Shown here in pieces: positions 11,400-24,183 of a stretch of DNA of 64,000 nucleotides. Made by a program: the position numbers and the translations under genes. How positions within the stretch are numbered: the first letter of the stretch is position 1; every line of letters starts with the position of its first letter. The DNA is from Stropharia rugosoannulata (Eukaryota > Basidiomycota > Agaricomycetes > Agaricales > Strophariaceae). Location of the stretch: NCBI GenBank assembly GCA_028532985.1, contig JANCIK010000013.1:992001-1056000 (forward strand), given 5' to 3'. Under the pieces are notes generated by a model. The model saw only the letters and a list, made by a program, of their open reading frames with translations, was not told where the DNA came from and ran no database searches.

Positions 11400-12094
11400 T
11401 CTGATCTGACGCGGTATGCAATGGCTTCAGTAAGAGGAGAGAGCGTGAAATCAAGAGAGAGAATGAGGCGACAAATCAATTGAATCAGCCTGCAAGTTGG
11501 TCTAAGCACAAAGGAAAGGAGAAGCTCGGTACAGAATGCGGACGGGAACAAAGAGCAATAAAAATAAATAACTCACCTTATAGTCTTATAAATGCGGGCG
11601 CACTCGAGTGGCACAGGTCAAAGCGATCGAAGCACAACGCAGTGCATAACCTCGCACAGCTTTGAGGGGGAGAATCGGCCATTCAATTCCAAGGGCATTT
11701 GTACCCGTGGCCCGCTTGATCTTGTAAGGTGGCCCATACACTCGGTCCTATTTTTAGCTGAAAACTCTGGACTGGACTCCATTCCAATCCAGCATGGAGG
11801 CAACGTCTGGCAACATAAGTACGGAAAATCCGGAGGTAATCGAAAGGGGGGTGTATTATTTGCTTAGAGGTAACCAAAATTAAATATAAGAGGTAGTTAT
11901 GAACGAAAATTGTGTGAGTATGCAAAAGAGGAACGCAGGATCCATGTGTCGTTTGAGAGTATGTAATAATATGATACAAAACAAAAAGAAGGGACATCTT
12001 GCCAATGAATCTCGACTGTCCGTAGATGTCGGCGGAAAGTGCGTGTTCGATGTTCCTGAGGAACATGTTAATACGCAAGCATCTAACGGTATCT
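11400..12094. other. Intergenic, no gene seen
   Basis: About 700 bases between the stop of the SPIN90/Ldb17 gene and the start of the small minus-strand gene at 11399. Only short, motif-free frames are present. It contains that gene's promoter and the 3' untranslated region of the SPIN90 gene. Confidence 0.4.
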
Positions 12095-14442
12095 CTAGGA
12101 TGTTTGCTGCACGCCTATCTGATGATTGTGGACCTGCGAAAGCGGACTGGGTTCTGATGAACGAATAGTCGTTATCGTCACACCTCCGTTGGCACGAGTT
12201 GGAATAGCTGGTGGTCTTCTCCGTTTTGCAGTGCTTGTCGGGGCAGGGGTCAGAAAGTTCGTCTGCGGAGGAGGAGGCGGCTTTCGCCGTGGGTGATGTT
12301 CATGCAACGACATAGATTCAGTTGCCGTCGTGATGCTGTCTGTGTCAAGGCTGGTGGCTCTGCCAAGAGAATCTGTACGCAGATGATTCAGGGAGGAAGA
12401 TGAACCATGGCCGTGAACATGGTGGGAGGGTGTCCCTTCTAAGGTGTTAGGCATAGGAAGAGAGTTATGTCGGAAAGGGTGCCCACTGTCTGCTGTCCCG
12501 CCGATGGTTCTCCTGCCACTCGTCGTGGGTACCTTCAATGATGAACTGGCCGTCGGTGACCCAAGTCCAGGGAGACTATATATGCTTCCATTGCTTGTGC
12601 GGCGCTCCTGAGGACCGGAACGCGCTTGACTGCTTGTGCTGGGATGATGGTCAGACCGACCGAAGTGCTCCACGCTCTTGCTGAACCTCATTGACATCAT
12701 CACATTGTTGGATCCACTTCCAGACGTCTGCGGGTGCTGGACGGCAGCCATCGACAATGCCGTATCTCCGGGTGGGCTAACGATAGTGGATGTGTCGCTG
12801 TATGGGCTTTCAGCGCGCTTGATCCCGTACCCGGCGTCTCTTCGCAGTTCCATCAGAGAAACACACCAATCACCCGACAGACATCGCTCAACGAGTCGTT
12901 TTGTGGTAGGGTTGATTTCTCTAATTCTCGAATTGCTGAGTTGTTTTTCTAGCACTTTGAGAATCTCTACGCGCTTATATGGGTGATCTTTCAGTTGGCT
13001 TTTGGTTAAAAGAGGATGTAACACGCGGAGGAAAGTATGTCGCAGCTATAGGTGGAACGAGATTAATAACAAAAATAATAAGATATACGGAACAAATTCA
13101 CCGAGTCGCCACCCACAGACTCGCTTTCTTCGTTAAGATCATTCAGCTCTCGTACAAAGACGTCCACTATCACCTTGAGGTCATTAGTATAGAAGAATTC
13201 GCATGTCGCTCTGTTGGTGAAGAGTACGTATAGAATTTTGAGAATTAGTAGGGTCATGCAAAAGTCTTCGGGGGTACGCTCTATGGTCAATATTAGCACC
13301 GTATGATTCAGTATTACAATCCACTTACGGGCTCGATTCAACATGAATATCAAATTCATAGAGAATGTTTTGCAACTTCCCATCCGTCTGGTCAACACTT
13401 TGATGACCCGGTTCTTGTGTCCATCACCATCACCCAGACCCAGTACCATGAATTGCTCGTTTAGTGCTATCTGTGTGAATGATCAGACACATCAGTAGCT
13501 ATGAGAAAGGAAGCAACTGACAATCAATTTAATCACAGAGTAGTTGAATGTGTCGTCCTGCATCTCACTCGTCTGCTCCACCAAATCAAAGAGGTAGTCT
13601 ATGAAGTGATCGTCGAATATCTCTGGGGGCACGTTCAGAAGACTGTTTTAGAAATGATGCAAAACTCACTCAGGTCCTGTGCATTCAGCGTTTGGACTTT
13701 GCACACTTCATAGAGCAACTTGACACTGAGACTCCTCAATTTGGCTTCAATGGGAATAGGGACAGAGCTGTAGCTCGCACTGCGTCCGACAGCCGTTCCA
13801 GCGTAGGTGTCTTCTATGCTCGGGTCTATCTCCACAAGTATGTGATCCATGAGGAACGGGAGTAACGGCTGCCATCGTTTGTGGGACCGGAAAAAGTCTG
13901 CTCTACGTTGTCCATAGCAAAAGAGTACCTCGTAGAAGACGAATATGGAGTGGGGGTCCGTAATCTGGTCCATGGCAGTTAGCTCCCGCGATAAGACCGA
14001 GATGGAGAGCACGCACCGTTTGGGCATCGTCAATGATGATATCCAGCATCCGTTCCGAATGAAATTCGAAGAGTTCAGACAACAAAAGGAGGTCGCAAGC
14101 ATGTTCCAGCTGCAGCGGGCTTTGCAAGTATTGCTCTATGAAGTAGTGAGAAAGGCGGCGGCTAGACTTGTCATGGAAGACCTACCATGGTAGGTCGCAC
14201 AAAGCGCCATGAAACGGCGGAGGGTCGCATCCAGGAGAGACAGTGTCGGTGGATCATGGGGGAGGTGTAGAATGTCGTCGAGCTCTGTATGATGTCGGGC
14301 GTGAGCCTGCGTCGGCTTCCCGCCCAAAGAAGCACCCACCAGACCAAAATTGCTGAGCCGAGTTTATGAGGTAGACAATACCCAGATCGTCTTGCATACC
14401 GAGGACGGGGCTGTCGGAATCGATGTGAGCGACGTTGTGCAT
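12095..14442 (-). CDS. LDB17: SPIN90/Ldb17 family actin regulator
   Basis: Homologue of yeast Ldb17, fission-yeast Dip1 and mammalian SPIN90. It binds and activates Arp2/3 to start linear actin filaments that seed endocytic patches. The N-terminus MQDDLGIVYLINSAQQFWSE is formed by splicing (donor after TTTTGGTCTG, acceptor ATACAG) and runs into LDDILHLPHDPPTLSLLDAT. The leucine-rich SPIN90 domain follows over many exons: LLLLSELFEFHSERMLDIII, KLLYEVCKVQTLNAQDLSEF, MVLGLGDGDGHKNRVIKVL, TPEDFCMTLLILKILYVLFT with NRATCEFFYTNDLKVIVDVF, and VLHPLLTKSQLKDHPYKR. The last exon continues into a Ser/Pro-rich tail with KPPPPPQTNFLTPAP and RRRPPAIPTR, which look like SH3-binding sites and suit an endocytic scaffold partner. 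The start may be 14442 or the in-frame ATG at 14397. About 650-700 residues. Confidence 0.82.
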
Positions 14443-15080
14443 GGTCCCATAGAGTAAACTGGTGAGCTGGTGATGCAGTGAGCGACGCAGTGAGCGTTGT
14501 CCAGGTAGAGATCTGTTGGACAGATTCAAATGCCACTCGTCGATGACCCTAACCCCTGTCACGCACTCTATTTAGACCCACTCCAACTGTCTATACAAGA
14601 CTGCTTCACCGAGTAATCTGGTAGGACGCTGCCGTCAGTGCCTGTTGGAGTTGTGGTCAAAGCCCCGTTTCAACGTGGGGGGTTGTTGTTGACGACTTCA
14701 TCCACTTAGCTCTAACTTTATGATCGACGTAAATTAAATTTCCGCCCCTATCTTTGCCTATTTTTTCACAGCTTTTAGAGCAGAAAGGTCTGTCCACTAC
14801 TACCGGATGAAAGTTTTCTTTGCCCCTCTTTTGGACTTCTTCCCTACCGAACTGACAACAGTTCTGATGTCAGTATGCCTGGGGTACTTATGTATATGCT
14901 TCACTGCATGTAGCTATAATTGTTTTTAGAAAGTAGCAAATCCTTGGCAATCCACGCTACTACTGCACAACTGGTATGCCAGCATCTCGGAATTATTGGG
15001 TCTGCATAGCAAATAGGCTACTATTATGACAAGCAGTTGCTATACGTCGTACTCCTGTAGGTACAGCCTTTCGTGCAATG
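14443..15080. other. Intergenic; upstream of SPIN90 gene
   Basis: 638 bases between two minus-strand genes. No protein gene was found. A 17-base segment at about 14778-14794 is identical to part of the helicase exon near 63287-63303 (see findings). Confidence 0.35.
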
Positions 15081-16843
15081 CTAATACGGAGAGGCGTCTA
15101 AGCCATCTTTTCCATGCAAACATTCACGCACTCCCCGTGGGCAACGCAGTCCAACTTTCTTCATACCTTCTAGGTCCTCCCGGTCCGGAATTTCCAAATA
15201 CCGTTTGCCCGCAAAGCAGACTACTGTAGGGATCTTCACAGCAAGTACGCGCATGAGGTTCCACAGCGTCAGTTCCGAGCAGCAAGAAACCCGGCGAACG
15301 GTTATGTGGCGCAGATTCCAGTGCTCGCCCTCTTGCCAGGCCAATATATCCGAGACAAACCCATGTACATTATCATGCGGTGGCTACAATTGATTGTTAG
15401 CACTTAAGACAGACAAGGATCGAGCCTGACATACCAATAATAACGGATAGTATTGTCCTGGGACAATTGACATCGAATTTTGGCTCGCTACAGTTGACAC
15501 GTACAGTTTGAGCGTCTCCAACGCGGGGAGAAACCTGGCTAACTTTTGAAGCAAGCTCAAGTCTAGTTTATAGACTGAGATGGATAGCGAGGTGAGTATT
15601 GGACCACGGGGCCGATATGTGAAGATATGAAGTGTCTCGTCGAGTTCAGTTGGTGATATTTCCCCAAGGACTTCAAAGGATTTGAGGCCATGTTTGTGGT
15701 GATTAAGAAACTCGGTAACCCGTTTACGACGTCCCGTAAGGATATTTGTATCGAGGGAAAGAGACTTCAATTTATCGAACTTGAAGTCTGTCGCCAATTT
15801 CTGGTCGGGATTTAGATAACCAGCCCGCAAGGTCTTACAGAATATACTTTCAATTTGTGTCTTGTGGCGCGTCAGAAAGAGGTAACAAGGTAAGGCATAT
15901 AGCTGGTCCGGCTCAGTGAGCGAGACGCCAGCTGGTGTAGTTATATCCAAGTCGACCGTTTTAAGACAAGTGAAATGTCCAAGGTTCGCCCATAGTAATT
16001 CTAGACCATGAAACGGCACCGATTTAGCATGAAGAGCTTGTAGAGAACCTTGCAGGGAGTTCAAGAAAGATGCAGCTGCTAGTTGCTTGTCCCGTAACTC
16101 CGTGTCTTCCTTCATCGCGTTACTCTTGTGCTTGATGGTCAAGAAAATAGATGTGAGCTTGGTTAACGTGACAGAGGACGAGGGGATAAGAGTGTCGAGT
16201 CCAGTTGTCGTAGCAGTGAGAGTAACAGTTTTTATTTGGTGTGAAGCAATAGCCGACCAGAGCGATGTGGCATATGCAGTAGGAAACACTTCGAAGAAAT
16301 TCCACTCGACATGTACGCTTTCAAGACGATGAAGACCTCGAATGGCCTCCAAGATATCAGCGGGGGTTGAGGCCTGAAGAAGGCGAGGGTCGTAATAAAG
16401 CGGAGCCAATGACCATTTCAAATGTTGGCCACAGGCAGTTTTCACATTCGACAAAATTGAGCCAGATTGGCTGGTATCGACACATGGAACTGTCGGGAGG
16501 GATTTTTCTGCATCGTCCTTTGCACCATTAAAGTAGGACCTGTCGGACAGGTCTGGTATAATATGGACCGACTCAACGAGGTGCGAAACGGCCGGATTTC
16601 TGCCAGAAGGAATGTTAACAGTAAAACAATAAATCAGACAGCAGGCTGCTCATAAGATTCGTACCGAATAGTCTCAAGTACCTGATACAGCTTGTAGTCC
16701 TTGCTGTCGATGACCACAGCCCAATATTTCTCCCTCATAACTTCATTGAAGAAGGTACGATTGAGCGCAAAGAATCGCCGAACAACTCTGGGGGGGATGA
16801 AGGAAATGACGTGGTACCATATCTCCGGAGGCAGGTCGACCAT
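15081..16843 (-). CDS. F-box protein with LRR-like region (copy 1)
   Basis: Likely a substrate receptor of an SCF ubiquitin ligase. Three exons (16843-16665, 16599-15435, 15383-15081) join in frame to 548 residues. The F-box is at the very start, MVDLPPEIWYHVISFIPPRV followed by VRRFFALNRTFFNEV. The rest repeats leucine-spaced segments typical of fungal LRR-type substrate domains (GLHRLESVHVEWN, LTKLTSIFLTI, LKSLSLDTNILTGRR, LTSLSISVYKLDLSLLQ, LPALETLKLYVSTV). The last exon ends HGKDGLDASPY. No target can be inferred. It is the downstream member of a tandem pair with the gene at 17650-19454: exon 1 is 179 bases in both and intron positions coincide. Agaricomycetes often expand such genes in clusters. 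Confidence 0.8.
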
Positions 16844-17649
16844 TGCGCGCGTGGGCCGTTCGGAGCAGCGTGAAAGGTGGCAGCAAAAGACTTGGGGAGC
16901 AGATTGTGAGCTAGTCCAATTAACTAGACGTACTTATATAATTTTAACACTGCTAAATTCAGGAACGTGAAGCCGAATAAAGTTCCGTCAAGGAGATACA
17001 TACCACGGTACGTATACACGCGTATGGAACAGAATCCAGAATCCAGACTATGTAGACTTGTAGTCTTACCGCCGGCGGGGACCAGTCAATCATGATTCAT
17101 GATTAAAATGTCAACATTAAATGACGTGCCGGGGCTTTTCCTACATGGGGCAGTGGTTGAGAATCGAGATTAGAGTAGGTACAGAGCTGTATGAGATTCA
17201 TGGAGATAAGTATATCAATACAAGTATTACCGTAGTGAGCAGAGTGTCTCACTAGTACTTATGATGTTTGAAATTTCACGCTCTCGCAGTGGGGGGAAAG
17301 CAAGCAACATTCAAGTGTTCAAATATGTGCTTTTAGGCGCCAACTCCGCCGTGAGAACTTTTATCTGTTGTTGGAAGTGCTGGGGAGTTCTGTAAGAGTC
17401 TGTCGTCGATGCTGTATGTATGTGTACCAAACTGCAGAATGAGACGGGTCTGTGAGCATAACATTTTAATCCGAGAAGGCAGTATATACATAGAGTATAA
17501 ATAAATATAATGAACCACGGGCTCATCCACCGGCGTACAATTGGCCTGCGCACATCAATGCAAGTGTACATTTTAGATAGCGTTGCTGTAAGATAGTAAC
17601 AGATGCTCAGTCAAAAATGATTCTATAATGATCGAATGGGTATGCGCAT
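16844..17649. promoter_or_regulatory. Promoter of F-box copy 1 and spacer
   Basis: The first 200 bases upstream of F-box copy 1 share blocks with the promoter of copy 2: GAGCTAGTCCA, GTTCCGTCAAGGA (16983-16995), and CATACCACGGTACGTATACA (16999-17018). ACTTATATAATT (about 16932-16943) is a TATA-like element. The part beyond about 17100 shows nothing recognisable. Confidence 0.45.
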
Positions 17650-19454
17650 TCAGATATTAAGACAGTAAAGAAGAAAAATAAAACTTACTGTGCTGAAAGA
17701 AGCGTCAAAGCCGTCTTGACCATGAAAACAGCAATAATCCACTCGTATGCAATGCGGAACCTTCTTCGTTTTTTCCAAGTCCTCGTGGTCTGGAATGTCC
17801 AAGTACTCTTTGTCCGCAAAGTGACATATTGTGGGGATCTTCAAGGAAAGTAAGCGCATGAGGTTCCACAAGATTAGATCCGAGCAGCAAGATATCCGAC
17901 TGATGGTTATATGACGCAAGTTCCATCGTGCGATCTCCTGACACTCCATTATATCTGTGACGAATCCGTGAGCATCGGTGTGTGGCGCCTACAGATACTT
18001 GTTAGCTATCAAGTGACTTAAGCTTAAGCCAGAAGACCTCTAGAGGGCATTTGACATACCAGTTGTAAAGGAAAATATAGGCCAGGGACAACTGATGCTG
18101 AATTTTGATTTGCCACGCTTGATATGCGTAACTTAAGCGTTTGCAAGGCGGGTAGTTGTCTGGCTAACTTTCGGAGTAAATTTATGTCCAACTTATAGAC
18201 CGAAATAGATAACGCGGTAAGCATTGAATAGCGAAGCGTTACCACGAGGGCATCAAGTGTCTCTTCGAGTTCAGCAGGCGAGATCTCCCCCAAGATTTCA
18301 AAAGATTTCAGAGTGTGCTTGTGTCTCTTTAAGAATGCTACGAGCCGTTGACGACGAGCCGTAAGAATACTGGTATTGATAGACAGAGACTGAAGCTTGG
18401 GGAATGATAATTTTGCCACCATTTTTTGCTCAGGGTTAACATGACCAAACCGCAACCCCCTACATGACAAATTTTCAACATGTCCCCTGTGGCGCGTAAG
18501 AAAGTCGTGGCAGGGCAATGAACGTGGCTCGTCGGGATTAAAAGAGAAGCCAGGAGGAGTACAGAGATCCATGATGAGAGTTTTAAGAAAGGGAAAATAT
18601 CCAAGTGCTGCCCAGAAAAATGGTAGATCGTGAAATGGCTCCGCTCTAGCATGGAGAACTTGTAGAGAACTTTGAAGGGAGTTTAAGAAGCAAACAAGGG
18701 ACGATTGAATGGCCTGTAGATCAGCGTCTTCCTGCGCCGCATTGCTCTTGTGCTTTACGGTCAAGGTAAAAGATGTCAGATTGTTTGGGATAGCAGGGGA
18801 CGAAGGGATGAGTGTATTAAGTCCAGTTGTGGTAGTAGTGAGAGTGACGGCTCTTAAAGATGGATGTGAGGTAAGGACTGACCAGAGCGTGGTGGCATAC
18901 GTGGAAGGGAGCACTTTGAAGTGATTCCATTCGATATGTACGGCTTCAAGACAGTGAAGACCTCGAATAGCCTCCAAGACATACTCGGGAGTATGGGCCT
19001 TCAAAAGTTGAGAATTATAACAGGACGGAGCGACACGTTCTCTATGTTGACATGCAGCTTTGGTATCGAAGGATGTTGAGGTAGCTTGATTTGTATCGAA
19101 AGATTGAACCCATGGGAGTGATCTCTCTTCAGAATCATTTGAACCATTGAAGCAGGCTCTATCTGACAAGTCGGGGATTATATGTACTGACTCCACGCGA
19201 CAAGCGATCGCAGGATTTCTGAAAGAACACTCCCAATCAATGCACGGAATTCGGAGTGCTCACAACGAATCTTACCGAATAGCCTGAAGTATTTGAAGCA
19301 GTCTGCAGTCCTTACTGTCGACGACCACCTTGCGGTATTTCTCGTTCATGGTTTCATTAAAGAATATACGGTTGACCGCGAAGAGGCGCCGAACAGCCTT
19401 CTGAGGCATGAAGGAGATGATGTGGTACCATATCTCAGACGGCAGGTCGGCCAT
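17650..19454 (-). CDS. F-box protein with LRR-like region (copy 2)
   Basis: Paralogue of the preceding F-box gene. Exons 19454-19276, 19218-18060 and 17988-17650 give 558 residues. The F-box reads MADLPSEIWYHIISFMPQKA and VRRLFAVNRIFFNETM. Matching segments include GLHCLEAVHIEWNHFKVLPS, LKSFEILGEISPAELEETLD and LPALQTLKLRISSVANQNS, all near-identical in spacing to copy 1. The C-terminal frame ends FDASFSTVSFIFLLYCLNI and is longer than in copy 1. A GTAAGT donor inside that tail (after TTTCAGCACA) means the real end may be a further, unseen exon. An in-frame ATG eight codons upstream (19478) is less likely because copy 1 starts at the same point as MADLP. Confidence 0.8.
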
Positions 19455-20352
19455 TGAATGAGTGTCCAGTACGTGCACTGCTGCGCAAAAGATGGCAACG
19501 GGATTGTCGGGGAACCAGTGTACGAGTTAGTCCACCGCTATGAGGTATCTATATGATTATATTATATATATGAAGTTCGGGATAACTAAATCCGGGAATG
19601 TGAAGGCTTTACATAAAGTTGAAACAGGTTCCGTCAAGGAAAATCGATTGCCCATACCACAGTACGTATACATCCATGACACTGCGCTAGATTCCAGACC
19701 GGTCTTGCCGGCATAAATGTACACTCAGTTATGCATAGAAAGTCAAGAGATGACGTTGGACTAATGCTGCCAAAAAAACTACTCAGATATTGGCAACTTC
19801 CAAATTAGCGAGTGAATACCAAGTCATACAAAGTTGATACACAGCGTTATGTGGAAACTTACGGGTTAATATCTATTAAGTCAAGTGAACCAGCGTTCAG
19901 AGACCTCGAGAATAGAATCTTGAAGTGTACAAAAGGGAGCAAACTCGTTGACAGGTGAGGCTTGAAGCTTGAAGACTACACACAAGTTCGCGGTTGAGAA
20001 ACTAGAATGATTCATTAACGTTTTAAATTTTAACATTTAGCTTACCGCGGGAATATCACTTCGGAATGTCCCGATTGTGAGACCGGTGTCCCGTTGTGTT
20101 TGCGACGTTGATTTGAGGCATGGCAGCAATTGGCTCATGGTGTTTGGGATTATAGACATAACTGTAAGCTTGAAATCTTCGGTGCAATTTCCTTGATGCC
20201 CATACTCATATTCATTGAGTTCACACTACGTATCAAGTAACTAAGTATTATCCAATATTATTACACTGAGCTGCACCGGCGGCCGCGTTCACTTCCATTA
20301 CTTTAGCGCTCATTTACTTGCACCGAATTTTGTTAAGTAAAAGGTTTACTCC
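19455..20352. promoter_or_regulatory. Promoter of F-box copy 2 and spacer
   Basis: Contains the duplicated promoter blocks GTTCCGTCAAGGA (19628-19640) and CATACCACAGTACGTATACA (19653-19672), spaced from the F-box start much as in copy 1, and an AT-rich TATATATA stretch near 19560-19570. From about 19800 to 20352 nothing recognisable is seen apart from the 3' flank of the polygalacturonase gene. Confidence 0.45.
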
Positions 20353-22449
20353 TTATGTCTCACCCGTGGAATTGCAGGGCGCTGACATATAAAGGTAAAG
20401 TCAGATATAATTGTCCGGAAAGTTTGAGATGACAAACCATTCAACCCAGTAACGTCAGCGGTGTTTTGACAAATCAGCCTGGCTGCTTGACCAGATGGCG
20501 GAGTAACATCGAAATTTTCGAATGATATGTTGCTGCAAACTGCTGCGGGACTGCAGGCAAGGTCGACGACTGGAGCAAGCATCCAAACCCTTTAGAAATC
20601 TTGATACTGTAGGTACTGCAAGCAGTACACTTACGCGCATTTGTGGTGGCTGTCCCGGTCCAATTAAAGAAGTGTAAGTCGCCGAACTGCAGTTGGGATG
20701 GCAAGTCACCCCTGTGATAGTGACGGAGATTTGTCAGTATGTTCACAAGCGACTGAACAACCTAGGTATTCAACAAAAGACCTACGATTTTCCACCGTTG
20801 GTTTGATATACATGGACCGGATTTGTCACCCGGTCGAGCTTGACATTGCGCGCCACGATGTTACGCACAGTCCCTTAAATATATACTCGTTAACCACATA
20901 GCCAAATAATTTTTTCGTGCCAGATCAGTTTACCATTCGCACCTCCACCTCCAGTAGGCGGTGACCCATTCACGCTGCCATCCCATGACTTCATGTAGAC
21001 CTAGAGGCAGCGTTAAGTACTGTGGTACCAGAGGTAGAGAAGGTAAGTTACCCCGGCGCCCATGTTAGGCTGCACGCTAGGATCAAGCCTTATCATCTAA
21101 AGAAATGTGATTAATTGTTTATACCACTGGGAAAAATACGCACTTGGAGTGTATCCATCTCGACATTGATAACGTTGTCGGGCTGTGCGCAGTACAACAA
21201 TTATTATATTGTACCCAAAGTTTGGTACCACTGACCATGTTAACATATTGGCCTAGGGATCCAACGGCAATGCCATTTCCTCCACGACAGGTTATATTCT
21301 GAAGTAGGAGGTTCGTGGAGTTCTATATACGCTATTCATCAGTTTCCGGTCTAGATGTATGAGTATCTAGCTCACCCCTTTGATTGCAACGCAGTCGTCG
21401 CCACAAGTAACATCCCAATTAAGCAGAGAAACGCGGTCGCTTCGATAAGTATCAATGCCATCTGTGTTCGGCACAATGCTGCCCAGACGCGAAGTCAAAT
21501 TCAAGTTTTTTATTCGAGTGAACATATGCAACCCTCACTTTTGTCCAACATAAAGTGGGTCCGTGTTAGTCGCGTTGATAAACATCCCATTGTAGACCAC
21601 GTCTGTCGATTCCGCAACTGCGTTGGACCAGAACGGCGGAGATTCGATACGGAAATCCTTGATTGTACCTCGAGCCACTCTATATAGAGTCAAAGAAATA
21701 GGACGACCGTCTCCATCTTCCCTGGTATGAGTAGCAAAGTATGACCACCACGGCTGTGGTATGCGAAATGGATACATGAGTATTGTACTGCGTGATCATA
21801 AATTCAAGCCTTTACCTGGCCGTTGCCTTGAATTCCACCGGTGTTATGGGCGTCAATTTCGAAGTCTGATCCAGTGACAACAAACCAAGATGCTTGGTCC
21901 TATGTTATAATAATCATATCTTCAATTGTAACTTTGCATATTACTGAATCACAAGGTGCTTACCTGAATGAACACGACTCTATAAGTATTGTTGGCATTG
22001 AGCCAGTAGTCGATGTCAGGCGGAAACTGTGTATTTTCTTCAATCAGCCCCCGGACGTTGCAACAATGTATTTACTCAATCACGTTAAGGTAGCCTTTCA
22101 AATCGACTTTGGCCGAAACCAGATCCCACGTCATCTTCCTATATAGACATTGCAAAAAACTCAGAATGACGAGTCAATCCATCTAGTTCATGGTCTGACC
22201 TTGTTATGTTATATGATCCAGTAGCAAAAGTTGTCGTGCCAAAGTGACCACATTTCGCAATAGCGGCTTCTACCTACACTCTAGTCAGTGCCAAGCATAT
22301 ATCGGACGTCGGGGTTATGTACTTACTTGGTCTGTGTCATCTCTTCCATCGCCCAAAGGATGGAGCTCGCACTTCTTTCCCAGTTGATTCGCAAGTACCG
22401 AGGTGATTAATGAAAGCGCGCATAAGGTGGAAACAAAGAGGGGCTTCAT
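20353..22449 (-). CDS. GH28 polygalacturonase, secreted (copy A)
   Basis: Extracellular glycoside hydrolase family 28 enzyme, by pattern an exo-acting polygalacturonase that trims pectin. The start [20 protein letters not shown] (22449) is a clear signal peptide, followed by [15 protein letters not shown]. Later exons give [20 protein letters not shown] and [15 protein letters not shown]. The catalytic [20 protein letters not shown] leads into [11 protein letters not shown], so the NTD and DD aspartates are present. Then come [53 protein letters not shown] and [16 protein letters not shown]. The final exon is tiny: an intron after VTGLN leads to APCNSTGET and the stop at 20353. About ten short introns. 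The GGNG/YMKSW pattern instead of GHG/RIK is what I would expect for the exo-type fungal subgroup. Confidence 0.85.
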
Positions 22450-22930
22450 TTTGTCTTAATGCACCACAGTACATCATTCTCCCAACTGTTATATCAGATT
22501 ATTCGGAGAGAAGAAGACAAGTCCTTCGGAGAAGTATACAAGAAACGGTCATGGGCAAGCAAGCGAATTATCATATGAGCCCCAGGTCGGCCCGGTAAGC
22601 CTTGAAAGTCGGTCATTGGTTTCATGGGGCAAGTAATTTTTAAGAAGCACTGGCCAAGGCTGCCGACCACGGATGAACGTGACATGGGAACGTCATGTAT
22701 TTCTTCTTCTCGGCCAAGAGAGAGCAGTTATTATTTATGGAGTTGTCGTCCGAATAATCCGCACCGTGGACTATCTTTTGCAGTGACAGCTTCGAGACAG
22801 TTTGCAACTTCAAGCAAGCTTATTCACTTTTGCATTGATTGACGCAGCTCCAAGCCAAGAGCATGGCATGTTCATGTCGCCGATACTAGAATTAGGGAGC
22901 TGTACGTTGTCCAGGAGTTAACCAAAGCAG

Positions 22931-22957
22931 ATTCGAACCCGTTCGAACCCGTTCGAA
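22931..22957. repeat. TTCGAACCCG tandem repeat
   Basis: Two full and one partial copy of the 10-base unit TTCGAACCCG, containing three TTCGAA palindromes. It looks like a tRNA T-loop in isolation but no cloverleaf can be drawn around it. Confidence 0.6.
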
Positions 22958-24183
22958 CGAGAAACCGAAGTGCTGGCAAGTTAGTGCTGACGATTCCAGC
23001 TCCGTGAGAAATACTTAATGATGCGCTCTACGGCATTAGTCGGCATAGTGTAAGCGAGCACCACCCTGCACCACCACTGTGCAAATGTCGCCGCTCTCCT
23101 CTGTATATGTATGAATTGCTGTGCAGCGACGCCGGAGCCGTTGGGGAGGAAATAGTGGTGCGCTTCTCAGTGCTGCGCGTATATTAACAGAAAACATACC
23201 GGAAGTTTTATGTCGGTTTTATGACAAGATGAGGTAAGTAAGTTCGGCAGCGAATACAGAGGCGGATGATCTCCAACTCAGCGGGCGCCTATCGAGAATA
23301 TTATAATCTTTGTGTCTATATCCTGGAGGTGAGAGGAGACTAGTAAAAACATTGAGTGAATACTCAGGGCAGTAGAATTTCTGCATTTTGTGTGGGCTGG
23401 ATTCCAGTTCACTACCTTGATTATTATTCCTAAATTATCAGATATCACGTTTGCCTGAGAAGCAGTAAGGACATGTAGAGTTCAATATACCCATGTACGG
23501 CCTGCTATTTCTCTGTTTATGATCTTCGACAATTTTAGGACGGCCAAAGTTCGCTGGATGACTACACATTCCGCCTCCGTCCGGTGCATATTTCTGTCGG
23601 CTCCGTTGGCCCCGTCTTAAAACTGGTGCTAGTAGTTAGAACTTGAAGCAGCAGCGCCGGGTGAAAGCATCTACCCAGACGTCGGTAGTCTGTACGTTGA
23701 CGGAGTAGTGTCTGAAAGCTGATAGAGTCACATAGGAGTTATCCATTATGGCACCAGTAGATTATTGACTTCGCCGTCATTGACGCTACATAACAATGCC
23801 GATCACGGGAAAAAGCCGCCTTTGGATTCCTAAATATGTATGTACCTATTGGTGATTTGGGTGTCTTTTCCTGATTTACTCTGGCTGGCAGGCTTGTAAG
23901 GTGGACATGTGGTTCTTAGCAACGATGTTGGTCGATGGGACTCTGCGGAGAAATTAGGTAACAAACGAGGTTGGAAAGAATAGTAGGTTTAACCTCCAAT
24001 ATTAAAACAAAGATATCGTGTGATGTTAACGATTGGTTGACGAATGCGAGAATATGTACAAAGAAGTCAAATCGGATATGCTATAGACAAAAGCATGTAA
24101 AACTGGCGGCCATGTATTGTTATTAAATAAACCGTCCTATATTTTGTGCAACATCATGCGATTGACTCTCTAAAAAAATAGTC

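Noticed and set aside
22925..23010. tRNA-like T-loop GATTCGAACCCG
   Set aside because: It is part of a TTCGAACCCG tandem repeat, and neither strand allows acceptor, D and anticodon stems around it.
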